Source: Cytophagales bacterium UBA2561 (GTDB lineage: Bacteria; Bacteroidota; Bacteroidia; Cytophagales; Thermoflexibacteraceae). Taken from it: a DNA stretch of 64,000 nucleotides. Each line of letters opens with the position of its first letter. Positions within the stretch are counted from its first letter, which is position 1. Below, piece after piece: positions 53,723-63,128 of the stretch. The position numbers were made by a program, and so were the translations under genes. The stretch is taken from NCBI GenBank assembly GCA_002340355.1, contig DDLX01000043.1, forward strand, positions 303,178 to 367,177. Reading direction: 5' to 3'. A model generated the notes under the pieces. The model was not told the origin of the DNA, ran no database searches, and was given only the letters and a program-made list of their open reading frames with translations.

Positions 53723-54847
53723 TCAAACTATAAATAGATTTGCCGTAATTTCATCAGCAAAGAGCCGTCCTTTTTCCGTCAGACGAATCGTTTTTTTATC
53801 AATTTCTAACCAACCTAATGTTTTGTATTTTTGGAGTTCTTGAGAACGTTCTGAAAAAATATTAAAATGGTATTTTTCTAATATTTCAGTATTACATCCC
53901 CAAATTGTTCGGAGCCCTGTTAGTAAGTATTCGTTAAGATGGTTTTCACGAGTTAGCACTTCTTTTTCAGCAGGAATCTTTCCATTTTCGATAGCTTTCA
54001 TATATAAATGGTTATTCGAAATATTGTACTGTCGAACTGTTCCATCGTAGGAGTGTGCGCCTGCTCCAATGCCTAAATATGTTCCTTTTTTCCAATAGTT
54101 TTGATTATGTTGAGCATAAAAATGAGGTTTGGCAAAATTTGAAATTTCGTAAGGTTCGTAGTTATTTTCAATTAATTTCTCAGTTAAAATTTGAAATTGT
54201 ATAGCTGAAAAGTCCTCTGAAGCCTCTGAAAATGCCCCTTTTTTCTGACGGTGTCCAAAAACTGTTTTTGGTTCAATTGTTAAACAATAAGCTGAAATAT
54301 GAGGAGGTTGAAATTTTAAGGTGATTTCCAAATCTTTTTTCCAAGCAGAATGATTTTCTGAGGGAATGCCATAAATCAAATCCATTGTAAAATTTTCAAA
54401 ACCAACTTTCCGAACATTTTCAAGAACTTGAATGGCTTCAGTAGCAGAATGCGCCCGATTCATAAATTTCAAAAAATCTTCTTGAAACGATTGAATTCCA
54501 ATACTCAGTCGATTGATTCCTAAATTGTATAAATTTTGTATTTTTTCAAGATTTAAATCGTCTGGATTTCCTTCTAAAGTAATTTCAGGATTGGCAGAAA
54601 TCGCATAATTTTTAAAAACGGTATTTAGAATTTTTTCGAGATCACTTATAGACAAAAGGGAAGGTGTGCCACCTCCAAAATAAATTGAATCAGAAACGTT
54701 GTCTTGAGGGAAATAATCTTTTTGTAATTTTAGTTCATTGCAAATTGCTTGTACCATTCGTTCCCGATACGAAGTATTTACGCTAAAATGAAAATCGCAA
54801 TAAAAACAGGCTTGTTTGCAAAATGGGATGTGAATATAAATTGCCAA
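53723..54847 (-). CDS. hemW: Radical SAM protein HemW
   Basis: This 374-residue protein begins with TTG (54847) and MAIYIHIPFCKQACFYCDF, with C10, C14 and C17 of the radical SAM 4Fe-4S site. No ATG is available in frame near this point. DSIYFGGGTPSLLS and IGIQSFQEDFLKFMNRAHSA are typical of HemW/HemN-like proteins. HemW is a heme chaperone that passes heme to respiratory proteins rather than a coproporphyrinogen dehydrogenase. It lies just downstream of the sdhCAB terminator, and SdhC is a heme protein. Confidence 0.92.
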   Translation of the reverse strand: MAIYIHIPFCKQACFYCDFHFSVNTSYRERMVQAICNELKLQKDYFPQDNVSDSIYFGGGTPSLLSISDLEKILNTVFKNYAISANPEITLEGNPDDLNLEKIQNLYNLGINRLSIGIQSFQEDFLKFMNRAHSATEAIQVLENVRKVGFENFTMDLIYGIPSENHSAWKKDLEITLKFQPPHISAYCLTIEPKTVFGHRQKKGAFSEASEDFSAIQFQILTEKLIENNYEPYEISNFAKPHFYAQHNQNYWKKGTYLGIGAGAHSYDGTVRQYNISNNHLYMKAIENGKIPAEKEVLTRENHLNEYLLTGLRTIWGCNTEILEKYHFNIFSERSQELQKYKTLGWLEIDKKTIRLTEKGRLFADEITANLFIV

Positions 54848-54901
54848 TGAAAATAGGAATTTGTAGGAATGATTGTATGATGTAATAACAAATAAAAATA
54901 G

Positions 54902-54942
54902 AAAAAACCACTAACGAAACTAATATTCAATAGTGGTTTTTT
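54902..54942 (-). terminator. Terminator of the sdhCAB operon
   Basis: Perfect 12-pair stem AAAAAACCACTA / TAGTGGTTTTTT with a 17-base loop, 22 bases after the sdhB stop codon. On the minus strand it ends in six T. Confidence 0.85.
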
Positions 54943-54964
54943 AAAAAATTTTCTTATCAAATAA

Positions 54965-55780
54965 TTATACACCAAAATCCAAATAATCAGGCTTTTTGAT
55001 AGGTTGGAATTCTTCCACATCATTAAGTGTAAATCGGTTTCTGAGGTACTCACGATTCAAACGAGCAATATGGGTCAATGAAATTTCTTTTGGACATTCC
55101 GAAGAACAAGCTCCTGTGTTAGTACATGCCCCAAAACCTTCCGAATCCATTTGCGCTAACATATTTTGCGCTCGTCTGCTGGACTCTGATTTTCCTTGAG
55201 GTAATACTGCCAATTGTGAAACTTTAGCGGAAACGAACAACATTGCTGAAGCATTTTTACAAGCAGCAACACAAGCTCCACAACCAATACAAGCTGCCGC
55301 GTCCATTGCCTCATCCGCAATAGCTTTTGGAATCAAGATTTCGTTTGCATCCTGAGCATTACCTGTATTTACAGATACATAACCACCTGCTTGAATAATT
55401 CGGTCAAATGCTCCTCTATCTACTGTTAAATCTTTGATAACAGGGAAAGGCTTAGCTCTCCAAGGCTCTACATAAATTGTCTCTCCATCGGGGAATGTAC
55501 GCATGTGAAGCTGACAGGTCGTAATACCTGTATCAGGTCCATGAGGTCGCCCATTGATGTACATACTACACATTCCGCAAATACCTTCACGACAGTCATG
55601 GTCAAAGGCTACGGGGTCTTCGCCGTTGGCTAATAATTGTTCGTTTAATTGGTCAAACATTTCAAGAAATGAAGCTCCTACCGAAACATTCTTCATTTCG
55701 TACGTCTTGATTTCCCCCTTGGCACTTGAGCCTGATTGTCGCCAAACTTTCAGGGTATAATTTCGAGTTTCTGCTGACAT
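54965..55780 (-). CDS. sdhB: Succinate dehydrogenase/fumarate reductase iron-sulfur subunit
   Basis: This 271-residue protein has the [2Fe-2S] cysteines (DHDCREGICGMCSMYING and a later C), and the cluster-binding groups CIGCGACVAACKNAS and GACSSECPKEI for [4Fe-4S] and [3Fe-4S] centres. It carries electrons from SdhA flavin to quinone at the cytoplasmic face of the membrane. It is last in the operon sdhC-sdhA-sdhB. Confidence 0.97.
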   Translation of the reverse strand: MSAETRNYTLKVWRQSGSSAKGEIKTYEMKNVSVGASFLEMFDQLNEQLLANGEDPVAFDHDCREGICGMCSMYINGRPHGPDTGITTCQLHMRTFPDGETIYVEPWRAKPFPVIKDLTVDRGAFDRIIQAGGYVSVNTGNAQDANEILIPKAIADEAMDAAACIGCGACVAACKNASAMLFVSAKVSQLAVLPQGKSESSRRAQNMLAQMDSEGFGACTNTGACSSECPKEISLTHIARLNREYLRNRFTLNDVEEFQPIKKPDYLDFGV

Positions 55781-55913
55781 AACAACTTGATATTTTGAAG
55801 GAATTTTCCTGAGTAGAAATCAGAAAAATTCACATTGAGTTTATAAATGATGAAAAAATGAGTAGAATTCTCTAAGTGGAGAACACCCAGAGAATAAAAT
55901 TTGGCACGAAAAA

Positions 55914-57827
55914 TTATTTGTAGCTTCGTTGTGTCAATTTGACATTTTCAAAAATCAAATCTTCCTTATGCAAAATAGGGTCTGCTCCTTTATGGTTATA
56001 TTCCCATGCTGCCGCATACGTGTAATTTTCGTCATCTCGTCTAGCTTCGCCTTCGTCAGTCTGGTGTTCTTCTCGGAAGTGCCCACCACAAGATTCTTCA
56101 CGGTCACGAGCATCCACTACCATTAATTCAGCTAATTCTAAGAAGTCGGCTAATCGGTTTGCTTTTTCAAGTGTAACGTTTAGTTCTTCTGTACCACCAA
56201 CAACCTTCAAATTCGTTTTGAATTCATGTTGTAATTCTTGAATTTTCTTACGTGCATAATCCAAGCCTTCGGCATTTCGAGACATACCACATTTATCCAT
56301 CATCACTTTACCCAATTCAATATGGATTTCATCAGGTGTTCGTGTCCCTTTCGATTCAATGAGCTTTTGTAAGCGTGCTTTACACTCGTTTTCCGCTTTC
56401 TTGAACTCAGGATGGTCAGTTGATGGAATATCATAAGAAGTACCTGTTAAGTAATCTCCAATAGTGTAAGGAATTACAAAGTAACCATCCGCCAAACCTT
56501 GCATCAAAGCACTTGCACCCAATCGGTTAGCACCGTGATCAGAGAAGTTCGCTTCACCAATGGCATAAAGTCCAGGGATATTAGTCATCAAGTTGTAATC
56601 TACCCAAAGTCCACCCATTGTATAGTGAGGCGCAGGATAAATCATCATTGGTACTTCATACGGATCATCATCTGTAATTCGATAGTACATATCGAATAAG
56701 TTTCCGTATCGTTCAGCTACAACTCGTTTGCTATCTCGTTTAATTGCATCTCGGAAATCCAAGTAAACGGCTCGTTTAGTAACCCCTACACCCAATCCAT
56801 CATCACAAACATATTTGGCATTTCGAGAAGCCACATCACGAGGAACAAGGTTACCAAATGTAGGATATTTTTCTTCGAGATAGTAGTATCTTTCGTTTTC
56901 AGGAATATCGTTTGGCTTTCGAGTATCTCCTGGTTTTCTTGGTACCCAAACTCGTCCGTCATTTCGGAGAGACTCAGACATCAATGTTAATTTCGACTGG
57001 TGTGTTCCATGAGCAGGAATACAAGTCGGGTGAATCTGAGTATAACATGGATTGGCAAATAAAGCTCCTTTACGGTGTGCTCGCCAAGCGGCAGTCGCAT
57101 TAGAAGCCATTGCATTAGTTGAAAGATAAAATACGTTCGAATAACCACCTGTTCCCAAAACTACCGCATGAGCAGAGTGAGATTCAATTTTTCCTGTAAT
57201 TAAGTTTCGAGTAACGATACCTTGTGCTTTGCCATCAACCATCACAACATCCAACATCTCTGTTCGGGTATACATCTTAACCTTACCCTTTGAAATTTGT
57301 CGGCTTAATGCACTATATGCACCTAGCAAAAGTTGCTGTCCTGTTTGACCTCTGGCATAAAAAGTTCGTGAAACCAATGCTCCACCAAATGAACGGTTAG
57401 CTAAAGTTCCACCGTATTCACGAGCAAAAGGAACACCTTGTGCCGCACATTGGTCAATAATATTATTACTTACTTCGGCAAGTCTGTGAACGTTCCCTTC
57501 ACGAGCGCGATAATCACCCCCTTTAATGGTATCATAAAATAATCGGTAAATACTATCCCCATCATTTGGGTAGTTTTTAGCGGCATTGATACCCCCCTGA
57601 GCAGCAATACTGTGCGCTCTTCGTGGACTATCTTGAAAACAAAATGCTTTGACGTTGTAGCCTAACTCAGCAAAAGAAGCCGCCGCTGCACCGCCTGCCA
57701 GTCCCGTACCGACTACGATAATGTCATATTTTCGTTTATTCGCAGGGTTCACGAGTTTGATGCCGAACTTGTGCTTCGTCCATTTTTCGGCTAACGGACC
57801 TGCGGGAATTTTTGAATCCAGTTTCAT
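55914..57827 (-). CDS. sdhA: Succinate dehydrogenase/fumarate reductase flavoprotein subunit
   Basis: This 637-residue flavoprotein has an FAD-binding glycine motif (IIVVGTGLAGGAAAAS), the His that binds FAD covalently (H72 in RAHSIAAQGGINAA), QIHPTC and a catalytic Arg region (NRLGASALMQGLADGYF). It oxidises succinate in the TCA cycle, or reduces fumarate. The intergenic gaps to sdhC (148 bases) and sdhB (133) contain no recognised terminator, so one transcript is likely. Confidence 0.97.
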   Translation of the reverse strand: MKLDSKIPAGPLAEKWTKHKFGIKLVNPANKRKYDIIVVGTGLAGGAAAASFAELGYNVKAFCFQDSPRRAHSIAAQGGINAAKNYPNDGDSIYRLFYDTIKGGDYRAREGNVHRLAEVSNNIIDQCAAQGVPFAREYGGTLANRSFGGALVSRTFYARGQTGQQLLLGAYSALSRQISKGKVKMYTRTEMLDVVMVDGKAQGIVTRNLITGKIESHSAHAVVLGTGGYSNVFYLSTNAMASNATAAWRAHRKGALFANPCYTQIHPTCIPAHGTHQSKLTLMSESLRNDGRVWVPRKPGDTRKPNDIPENERYYYLEEKYPTFGNLVPRDVASRNAKYVCDDGLGVGVTKRAVYLDFRDAIKRDSKRVVAERYGNLFDMYYRITDDDPYEVPMMIYPAPHYTMGGLWVDYNLMTNIPGLYAIGEANFSDHGANRLGASALMQGLADGYFVIPYTIGDYLTGTSYDIPSTDHPEFKKAENECKARLQKLIESKGTRTPDEIHIELGKVMMDKCGMSRNAEGLDYARKKIQELQHEFKTNLKVVGGTEELNVTLEKANRLADFLELAELMVVDARDREESCGGHFREEHQTDEGEARRDDENYTYAAAWEYNHKGADPILHKEDLIFENVKLTQRSYK

Positions 57828-57975
57828 GGAGAGACGAAATTTTATTTATGAAGAATTTGGACAAAATCTTTGTCCGTAAATATTACAAAGCTTGAGAATA
57901 ATAGCATGATTTATCTAAAAATCAGCTGTTCAAATTTTATGTTTTTAAACCTAATAATTTAGAATTATTCTAAAA

Positions 57976-58656
57976 TTAGGACAAGAACATGATGATAGGA
58001 ATTATCGCATAACCAATTGGAACGACAACCGCAAATCCATAACCTGCTTTCTCAACAAAGGGAGAATACTTCTGGTGATTTAAGCCCAATGTCTGGAAAG
58101 CACTCTGAAAACCATGCCATAAGTGAAAACCTAAAGCAACCATAGACAAGACATACAGTCCAACAAACAAAGGTTGTTTGAAAGCTTCTGACACAAGCTT
58201 AAATAAATCTTTGTGTTCGATACCATCAATTGTTACCATTGGCATTGTACCGAAGTGCATTTGACCCCAGAATTGTGCCATGTGCCCCACAAAGAAGAGC
58301 AAAATAATCATACCTAGAAGTCCCATACTTCGTGAAGTCCATGAACTATTTGCTTCAGGTTTTGAATAAGCATAATTATTTGCACCACGTGCCGCTTTAT
58401 TAGATTGGATAAGCATTAATCCCTGAATAATATGTAAAGCAAATCCAGCATACAGCCCGTAAGAAAGTGCCTTTACTAGCGGAAAAGTAGTCATGAATTT
58501 AGCGTATAAGTTAAATTTTACGCCTCCGTCACCAGCCAGTAACTGAAAATTACCGACCAAATGCACAATCAAGAAAGTGCATAAAAAAAGTCCCGTCAGC
58601 GCCATAACAATCTTGCGCCCGATGGAACTCGTAAGGGTTGTTGATAACCAGCTCAT
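57976..58656 (-). CDS. sdhC: Succinate dehydrogenase cytochrome b subunit
   Basis: This 226-residue membrane protein has five spans and begins SWLSTTLTSSIGRKIVMALT, typical of the single large diheme cytochrome b of type B complexes, found in Bacteroidota. Heme-ligand histidines appear in FLIVHLVGNFQLL, GFALHIIQG, FFVGHMAQF and LGFHLWHGFQS. It anchors SdhAB and passes electrons to or from menaquinone. Confidence 0.95.
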   Translation of the reverse strand: MSWLSTTLTSSIGRKIVMALTGLFLCTFLIVHLVGNFQLLAGDGGVKFNLYAKFMTTFPLVKALSYGLYAGFALHIIQGLMLIQSNKAARGANNYAYSKPEANSSWTSRSMGLLGMIILLFFVGHMAQFWGQMHFGTMPMVTIDGIEHKDLFKLVSEAFKQPLFVGLYVLSMVALGFHLWHGFQSAFQTLGLNHQKYSPFVEKAGYGFAVVVPIGYAIIPIIMFLS

Positions 58657-59218
58657 TACGTTTTTCTAAGTTTAGTTTTTATGGAAAAATGATACAATAA
58701 ATTAGGAGTAAAGTCATATCGTGTGTCTTCAAGTAGTTCTCAAAAGTAAGGGCTAAACCTCAAGAAAACAACCCACAAGGCTTATTTTGAATCATTTTAA
58801 ATAGTGTCAGAAAGGGCGTGTAAGTTGTGTAGTGTTTTGAGAATAATATCGCATATTATGTACGAAAGAATCTATAATCAATGACAATTATCATGCTTTG
58901 AAAATATAAGTCAAAAGAATATCAATAAAGCTGTTTTCCTTATCATTTTTCATCAAAAACCAATTTGATATTACCCCGCAAGAAGTTGAAAACCTGAAAA
59001 ATAATAATTTTATAAAAAAAAGTGATATGATGATACTATTTATTTTTTCGATAAATTTTCTGGTTTTATGCTTATCTTGGAACTATACTTGTCTCACTTT
59101 TTTATCCTTAACAAGTTTTTTTAGAAAGAATCACCTTCTACTTAAAATCATTTAAGGTACGATGATGAACTGCGGAAATTTACATCAGACGTACCTCGTT
59201 TCTATCCTAAAATATGAC
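58657..59218. other. Intergenic region upstream of sdhC
   Basis: Holds the sdh promoter at 58741-58771. The remaining part is AT-rich with no gene or clear hairpin. Confidence 0.4.
58741..58771 (-). promoter_or_regulatory. Promoter of sdhCAB
   Basis: On the minus strand, TTG (58769-58771), a 20-base spacer and TACTTTTG (58741-58748) match the Bacteroidota consensus, 85 bases before the sdhC start. Confidence 0.65.
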
Positions 59219-60073
59219 ATGATGAACAAAATTATAAATACACTAAGTAATTGGGTTGATGTTATCGAATATTGGTGGGAAAGTAAATCGACCCAACGAT
59301 TGGCTAGTAATTTTCTTGTATTGAGTTTTACAGTTGGGTTTTTGGTGTATATGCTGTATCATTTTCATATCATTGACATCAAAAATGACTTTTTCACACA
59401 TCCCTTTTTTGCAATTGAAATTTCGTTTACGTTATTACTCTTGATGGAGTTATTTAGCCTGATTTTCGTGCTTCCTAAATCCGTCTCAAAATCCAATAAT
59501 AAGCAGTATGAGCTTTTATCATTAATATTCTTACGTTCTGGTTTTAAGGAGTTTAGCCATGTTCATCATCTTTCAGATTGGAGTTTAGAGTCGGAGGCTT
59601 TGCGAAATATGTTTGCTTACAGCATAGGCGGATTACTAATTTTTGTGTTGGTCAATTGGACATATCGCCTACAACGTCACGTGCGGCTAACGGCGGATGA
59701 CCATGATCAAACGGTTTTCATTCAATTCAAGAAGATTTTAGCCTTAGGATTATTGCTTTCTTTTGTGGCTATTGGTGTTTTTGATGTTTCACAATTAATG
59801 CAAACTTATCATTATGTGCCTTCTTTCGAATTATTTTATACCATTCTGATTTTCAGTGATATTATGATTGTCCTATATGCCTTACGGTACTCTTCAAAGT
59901 ATATCCATATTTTTCGTTATTCGGCTTTTGTCTTGACTACTATCTTTATTCGTATTTCGTTTAGTCTCAGTACATTGGGGAGTATTATTGTAGGAGTGTC
60001 GGGAGCTATTTTTGTGCTTTTATTGACTTATGCTTATAACTATTTCGTTCAAAATCCGATGGAAGATTCGTAA
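59219..60073 (+). CDS. Integral membrane protein of unknown function
   Basis: The best start is the ATG at 59219 or 59222 (MNKIINTLSNWVDVIEYWWE), giving about 284 residues; an ATG at 59162 would add 19 residues. About six spans are visible, including LASNFLVLSFTVGFLVYMLY, IEISFTLLLLMELFSLIFVL and YSIGGLLIFVLVNWTY, with a charged loop between (KSVSKSNNKQYE). No family or catalytic motif is recognised. Its 3' end overlaps an antisense frame at 60020-60388. Confidence 0.7.
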   Translation: MMNKIINTLSNWVDVIEYWWESKSTQRLASNFLVLSFTVGFLVYMLYHFHIIDIKNDFFTHPFFAIEISFTLLLLMELFSLIFVLPKSVSKSNNKQYELLSLIFLRSGFKEFSHVHHLSDWSLESEALRNMFAYSIGGLLIFVLVNWTYRLQRHVRLTADDHDQTVFIQFKKILALGLLLSFVAIGVFDVSQLMQTYHYVPSFELFYTILIFSDIMIVLYALRYSSKYIHIFRYSAFVLTTIFIRISFSLSTLGSIIVGVSGAIFVLLLTYAYNYFVQNPMEDS

Positions 60074-60388
60074 AAAATCAATAAGGTTGCCATCCGTAAA
60101 GTTTTTGCCTGTAATTGTAAATGTTCCAGCTTCTTTCACTTTTTTAGGACTTACCAAATAAGTTATAAAATTATATGCCGTATTTTCAGTAATAGATACG
60201 GTACTAGATGAAGCAACTGTTTTCTCACTTGTAATAACTTTAACCATATATGTTCCTGATGCCAAAAATGGAGGGGCTACTACATCAGTTCTATAACTAC
60301 TAATCCGATAGATATTTGTTGTTTCAGTTTCATCTCTAACTAAAAAGACTTGTATAGATTCAGGAATAAGATTATTAGAAATGGTCAT
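60020..60388 (-). pseudogene. Remnant resembling a DUF4397-like domain protein
   Basis: The 122-codon frame has the pattern of a DUF4397 beta domain (ESIQVFLVRDETE, PPFLASGTYMVKVITSEK, STVSITENTAYNFITYLV) in its first ~90 residues, but no signal peptide. A stop codon lies 13 codons upstream in frame. The last ~25 residues run antisense into the membrane protein gene. Intact members are exported and longer. This looks like the decayed internal piece of such a gene. Confidence 0.4.
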
Positions 60389-60584
60389 TTGGAGTGAAAA
60401 ATTTTTATCCTCTGGAATAATTCAGGATCAAAATAAGTGCATAACTACGCATAGTAACGGGAATTTTTCTTTTTAAGAAACTGATAATGAAGCGTAAATA
60501 AAACATTTTTCCTAAAATCAGTGGATTAATAATTATTTTTTCACTTTTGATAAAACAATTGCAAAATCTTAAATCAATAAAATC

Positions 60585-61451
60585 ATGAAGCAAACAATTT
60601 TGCTAACGGGAGCTAATGGTCAACTCGGTAATGAATTACGTCAATTAGTAGCCTCGTTTTCAGCTTTTGAATGGATTTTTACAGATATTGAAGAATTAGA
60701 TATTTCTAATACTGAACACGTAGAACAATTCTTTGAAAAATACCATTTTAAATTTTGTATCAATACGGCAGCTTACACGGCAGTTGATAAGGCAGAATCA
60801 GACACTGAAAAAGCTCAAGAAATCAATGCCAATGCTGTCCGAAATTTGGTTCAACAATGCCAAAAATTTGAAACTACACTCATTCAAATTTCGACTGATT
60901 TTGTTTTTGAAGGCACTAAAAACACACCTTATTTTGAAACCGATTCTTCTAATCCATTGAGTATCTACGGAAAAACAAAATTGAATGGAGAAAAAGAAGC
61001 CTTAGAAAATCCTAAAACTTTTGTTATCCGAACTTCATGGCTTTATTCAGAATTTGGGCATAATTTTGTGAAAACGATGCTACATTTAGCTAAAAACCGA
61101 AATGAACTACGGATTATTGCTGACCAAATTGGAACACCAACTTATGCTCACGACTTAGCCAAATGTATTTTAACAATTATTGAAAAAGTACAAAGTGAAG
61201 GTAACTTTGAAGAATATGGAATTTATCACTTTTCGAATGAAGGAGTTGCCAGTTGGTACGACTTTGCTCATGCGATTTTCGAGCTAAAAAATCAATCTAT
61301 CAATCTTATTCCAATTCCGACCGAAGACTATCCTAGTCCTGCGGTTCGTCCTAAATTTAGTATTTTAGATAAACGAAAAATAAAACAAACTTTTGGGATT
61401 CAAATTCCGCATTGGCACACTAGCTTGAAAATGTGTTTGGAAAAATTATAA
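60585..61451 (+). CDS. rfbD: dTDP-4-dehydrorhamnose reductase
   Basis: This 288-residue extended SDR has the NAD(P)-binding motif LLTGANGQLGNELRQL, the catalytic Tyr/Lys in SIYGKTKLNGEKEA and FVIRTSWLYSEFGHNFVKTM. It makes dTDP-L-rhamnose, a sugar precursor for surface glycans. The other rml genes are not adjacent. It converges with the duplicated gene pair at 61467. Confidence 0.94.
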   Translation: MKQTILLTGANGQLGNELRQLVASFSAFEWIFTDIEELDISNTEHVEQFFEKYHFKFCINTAAYTAVDKAESDTEKAQEINANAVRNLVQQCQKFETTLIQISTDFVFEGTKNTPYFETDSSNPLSIYGKTKLNGEKEALENPKTFVIRTSWLYSEFGHNFVKTMLHLAKNRNELRIIADQIGTPTYAHDLAKCILTIIEKVQSEGNFEEYGIYHFSNEGVASWYDFAHAIFELKNQSINLIPIPTEDYPSPAVRPKFSILDKRKIKQTFGIQIPHWHTSLKMCLEKL

Positions 61452-61466
61452 AATCATATTCATTTT

Positions 61467-61964
61467 TTATAAAGGAAATTCTTCATCCCGAAATCTTCGA
61501 CTTCCGTCAGCAATTGGCTGAATAATGGGCAAAATATCTTCATAGAATTTTTCGCCATTAAAATCCGTTCGATTAAATAAATATTTCGGAATCGAATCCA
61601 ACATCAATTGAGCAATCATTTGCAAAGCCTCATGTTTATCCACTTTGGCAAAACGAGGAGCATCAATATGGACACACAATTCTAAAACTAATTCATCAAT
61701 TTGGTCAAGTACTGAAATTCCTTCGGGACTTGGTGTACCTATCTTGAGATAAGCCACAATATCAAAGTAAAATTTATCGTACCGATTAGTGTAATTGACA
61801 ATATTTAATTCGGCATTCAATAAATATTCAATAATTAGTTTACTCAGGAAATTTGCAGATGATACATGAATATCACGAGTCCCCGTCATTGACAAACCTT
61901 GATAATGTTTTTTCCAGTCAGGAATTTGCATCCTTCGAATCGGTAAAAGTTCTTCTACAATCAT
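61467..61964 (-). CDS. Unknown 165-residue protein, copy 1 of a pair (candidate immunity protein)
   Basis: No family is recognised. Residues 87-165 match those of the copy at 62028-62525 at 78 of 79 positions, while the N-terminal half differs at many positions. The protein looks cytoplasmic, mixed alpha/beta and acidic. A 38-base remnant of the neighbouring gene's start (61967-62004) lies directly upstream, so this copy arose by duplication of a two-gene unit. The position after a candidate toxin suggests an immunity role. Confidence 0.65.
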   Translation of the reverse strand: MIVEELLPIRRMQIPDWKKHYQGLSMTGTRDIHVSSANFLSKLIIEYLLNAELNIVNYTNRYDKFYFDIVAYLKIGTPSPEGISVLDQIDELVLELCVHIDAPRFAKVDKHEALQMIAQLMLDSIPKYLFNRTDFNGEKFYEDILPIIQPIADGSRRFRDEEFPL

Positions 61965-61966
61965 TT

Positions 61967-62004
61967 GATTTTTCTGGTAGTTTTTTAGTGATTGGTTTTG
62001 AGTA
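61967..62004 (-). repeat. Remnant of the 5' end of the 62522-63061 gene
   Basis: The 38 bases differ at two positions from 63036-63073. On the minus strand they encode TKKLPEKS, the start of the 179-residue protein, with ATG changed to ATC. Most of the duplicated gene has been deleted. Confidence 0.8.
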
Positions 62005-62027
62005 GTTTACTGGTTTATTTCCCAATT

Positions 62028-62525
62028 TTACAAAGGAAATTCTTCATCCCGAAATCTTCGGCTTCCGTCAGCAATTGGCTGAATAATGGGCAAAATATCT
62101 TCATAGAATTTTTCGCCATTAAAATCCGTTCGATTAAATAAATATTTAGGAATCGAATCCAACATCAATTGGGCAATCATTTGCAAAGCCTGATGTTTAT
62201 CCACTTTGGCAAAACGAGGAGCATCAATATGGACACACAATTCTAAAACTAACTCATCAATTTGGTCAAGTATCCAAACGCCTTTAGGTGGAGGTGTAAA
62301 TCCTTTATCTACATAAGCGACAATGTGAAAAGAAAATCCTTCATAACTCGTGTAATTGACAATGTTCAATTCAGCATTCAATAAATAAATGATAATTCTA
62401 TCACTTATCGAATTTTTGAACGGAACAGCCATATCCGCAGACCCCGCAAGTGATATACCTTTGCGATGTTTGTCCCAATCTGTACCTTGCATTTGACGAA
62501 TGGGTAAAAGTTTTTCTGTTCTCAT
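62028..62525 (-). CDS. Unknown 165-residue protein, copy 2 of a pair (candidate immunity protein)
   Basis: Paralog of the gene at 61467-61964, almost identical in the last 79 residues (for example LVLELCVHIDAPRFAKVDKH) and divergent before. Its start codon overlaps the stop of the 179-residue gene by four bases, so translation is probably coupled. It is a candidate immunity protein for that gene's product; no function can be assigned from sequence alone. Confidence 0.65.
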   Translation of the reverse strand: MRTEKLLPIRQMQGTDWDKHRKGISLAGSADMAVPFKNSISDRIIIYLLNAELNIVNYTSYEGFSFHIVAYVDKGFTPPPKGVWILDQIDELVLELCVHIDAPRFAKVDKHQALQMIAQLMLDSIPKYLFNRTDFNGEKFYEDILPIIQPIADGSRRFRDEEFPL

Positions 62526-63061
62526 CGGTCTTGTTTATTCCCTGGTGGACGAACTAATTTGATATCCCGTTTTTCTGCTTCGGGCAGTTCAGGATAATGG
62601 TAAATTTTTTCCTTCTCCTCAATTTCGCACTCAGGTTTTGTTCCTTCAAACTGAACAATGTAATTTAAATGTTCTTTTGTTAGTTTCCATTTTCCTTTTT
62701 TATAAAAAATACTGTTGGGATAACGGGCTTTTTGACCACCCATGCCAGCGAAACCATATCGCCAAACTTCGTCATAATTTAAATAAATTTCTCCATTTGG
62801 ACACTCATGACACGGAAATAATCCTGCCTGTTTTACGGTCAAAGCATATTGTTCACAAACGGGAAAATTATTTTCCATTCTAATTTTCCAGATTTCCCAT
62901 TCTTTTTTGGCGAATCGACTATCTGAAATTGTTGCCACCACCAGCGTAGTCGTAGCAATAATGCCTATCATTGTTTGTTTACGAAGTGACAAGGCTTGCG
63001 TTTTCGGTGGCGAAAAAAAGGAAAGCTTAAATTTTGATTTTTCTGGTAGTTTTTTAGTCAT
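62522..63061 (-). CDS. Candidate GIY-YIG/URI-like nuclease (possible toxin), membrane-anchored
   Basis: The ATG at 63061 gives 179 residues (an upstream ATG at 63094 is less likely because the remnant at 61967-62004 starts at the same point). A hydrophobic segment (about 31-45) follows a basic N terminus. The C-terminal part has FPCHECPNGEIYLNYDEVWR (82-101), then YG at 102-103, GGQKARYP with R113, IEEKEKIY (147-154) and the ending RPPGNKQDR. The order xIY - YG - R - E - N matches GIY-YIG/URI endonucleases, and a similar ending is seen in polymorphic toxin domains. The assignment is inference. The overlapping downstream gene may be its immunity partner. Confidence 0.55.
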   Translation of the reverse strand: MTKKLPEKSKFKLSFFSPPKTQALSLRKQTMIGIIATTTLVVATISDSRFAKKEWEIWKIRMENNFPVCEQYALTVKQAGLFPCHECPNGEIYLNYDEVWRYGFAGMGGQKARYPNSIFYKKGKWKLTKEHLNYIVQFEGTKPECEIEEKEKIYHYPELPEAEKRDIKLVRPPGNKQDR

Positions 63062-63128
63062 TGGTTTTGAATAAAATTCGTGAAAGAAAACCATTAAATC
63101 TATAAAATTTTAGAAATCGTATAGATTT

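Noticed and set aside
60405..60593. 62-codon minus-strand frame before rfbD
   Set aside because: No domain, start overlaps rfbD start on the other strand, composition like intergenic DNA.
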